DNA of 64,000 nucleotides from Flavobacterium luteum (GTDB lineage: Bacteria; Bacteroidota; Bacteroidia; Flavobacteriales; Flavobacteriaceae), in NCBI RefSeq assembly GCF_008806775.1, contig NZ_WAEM01000004.1, forward strand, positions 124,001-188,000, written 5' to 3'. Numbering within the stretch: the stretch's first letter is position 1; the number at the start of each line of letters is the position of its first letter. Positions 63,576 to 64,000 of this stretch are shown piece by piece. Both the position numbers and the translations under genes were made by a program. The notes below the pieces were generated by a model, which made no database searches, was not told the DNA's origin, and saw only the letters and a program-made list of their open reading frames with translations.

Positions 63576-64000
63576 ATGCCAAAGCGTATTTTTGACATAG
63601 TGTTTTCTTTTGTAGCATTATTACTATTTATATTTCCTTTACTATTATTATTTATTTTTTGTAGTTTAGATACCAATTCAAATGGCATTTTCATTCAAGA
63701 AAGAGTCGGTCAATTTGGTAACTTTTTTAAAATGTTTAAATTAAAAACAATCAGATGTGATGATAGTATTTCATTATATGGGTCGTTTTTAAGAAAATTT
63801 AAAATAGATGAATTACCGCAATTTTGGAATGTATTTAAAGGAGACATGAGCATTGTAGGGCCACGTCCTGATATTTCAGGATATTACGATTTATTAGTGG
63901 GTAATGAAAGAGACATATTAAAGTTAAAACCAGGAATAACAAGTGTAGCCTCATTAAAGTATGTAAATGAAGAAGCTATTTTACAGCAACAAATTAATCC
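63576..64000 (+). CDS. Second short phosphoglycosyltransferase (3' end outside window)
   Basis: Starts with ATG 63576, 22 bases after the epimerase stop, and stays open to the end of the window (141 full codons seen). MPKRIFDIVFSFVALLLF gives the re-entrant hydrophobic segment; IQERVGQFGNFFKMFKLKTI, RKFKIDELPQFWNVFKGDMS and VGPRPDISGYY follow in the right order. The late motif reads PGITSVASLKYVNEE instead of PGITGWAQ, which marks a different subgroup from the enzyme at 60974 and probably a different sugar. The catalytic region is complete in the visible part. Confidence 0.9.
   Translation, partial: MPKRIFDIVFSFVALLLFIFPLLLLFIFCSLDTNSNGIFIQERVGQFGNFFKMFKLKTIRCDDSISLYGSFLRKFKIDELPQFWNVFKGDMSIVGPRPDISGYYDLLVGNERDILKLKPGITSVASLKYVNEEAILQQQIN

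Noticed and set aside
1..64000. CRISPR arrays, tRNA or rRNA genes, intact insertion sequences
   Set aside because: No regularly spaced repeats, cloverleaf-like sequence, rRNA-like stretch or transposase motif was seen on either strand.

Overview
This window is a single, uninterrupted polysaccharide and glycan biosynthesis region from a low-GC member of the Bacteroidota, most likely a Flavobacterium or close relative. The reasons are the very AT-rich sequence, start codons without Shine-Dalgarno sites, promoter-like TTTG / TAnnTTTG elements, a UpxY-type NusG-like antiterminator, and two OPX lipoprotein / tyrosine-kinase pairs beside recR. Every gene I can support is on the + strand. Many neighbours overlap by 1-14 bases or sit a few bases apart, so much of the window is probably transcribed as a few long operons. 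No tRNA, rRNA, CRISPR array or intact insertion sequence was seen.

Layout. 1-7.0 kb: the 3' part of a nucleotidyltransferase / thymidylate-kinase-like fusion, a hairpin-rich 489-base gap, a small-molecule phosphotransferase, a double GT4 glycosyltransferase, another GT4, and a WecG/TagA-type GT26. 7.1-15.9 kb: a long WcaJ-type initiating phosphoglycosyltransferase, then two export / tyrosine-kinase pairs separated by the housekeeping gene recR. 15.9-19.7 kb: TviC- and TviB-like enzymes for UDP-GalNAcA and a UDP-glucose 6-dehydrogenase. 19.7-20.8 kb: a winged-helix regulator behind a perfect palindrome, and the antiterminator. 20.9-25.0 kb: a dTDP-3-amino-3,6-dideoxyhexose pathway (RfbB, two FdtA-type cupins, an N-acyltransferase, FdtB). 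25.0-32.4 kb: an apparently self-contained module with an EamA-type flippase, a GtrB/ArnC-type polyprenyl-phosphate glycosyltransferase, a WecD-like acetyltransferase, an EvaA-type 2,3-dehydratase, an RffA-like aminotransferase, a Gfo/Idh 3-ketoreductase and a GT-C-like membrane protein. 32.5-36.9 kb: a third sugar aminotransferase, an ATP-grasp ligase, a phosphoesterase, a hexapeptide acyltransferase and a GT2. 36.9-41.3 kb: a Wzm/Wzt ABC exporter followed by a radical SAM / pyruvyl-transferase fusion. 41.3-60.9 kb: a long run of glycosyltransferases with a UDP-GlcA 4-epimerase, a formyltransferase-like fusion, a GNAT, a deacetylase and two paralogous membrane proteins of Wzy-like character. 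61.0-64.0 kb: two short phosphoglycosyltransferases, a second ATP-grasp protein and an NAD-dependent epimerase; the last gene runs off the window.

Working together, these genes could make activated uronic acids (UDP-GlcA, UDP-GalA, UDP-GalNAcA) and several dTDP-amino-deoxy sugars, load the first sugar on undecaprenyl phosphate, extend and modify the chain, and export it by an ABC route and/or an OPX / tyrosine-kinase route. The most unusual parts are the three-component decoration module predicted to use a 4-amino-2,4,6-trideoxyhexose, the radical SAM / pyruvyl-transferase fusion next to Wzt, the formyltransferase / propeller-like fusion, the palindrome over the regulator's promoter, and a conserved 95-base leader found in front of two genes 44 kb apart. 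No classical Wzx flippase and no RmlA (glucose-1-phosphate thymidylyltransferase) were recognised in the window. All functions are read from motifs and family resemblance by eye; no database search was run.
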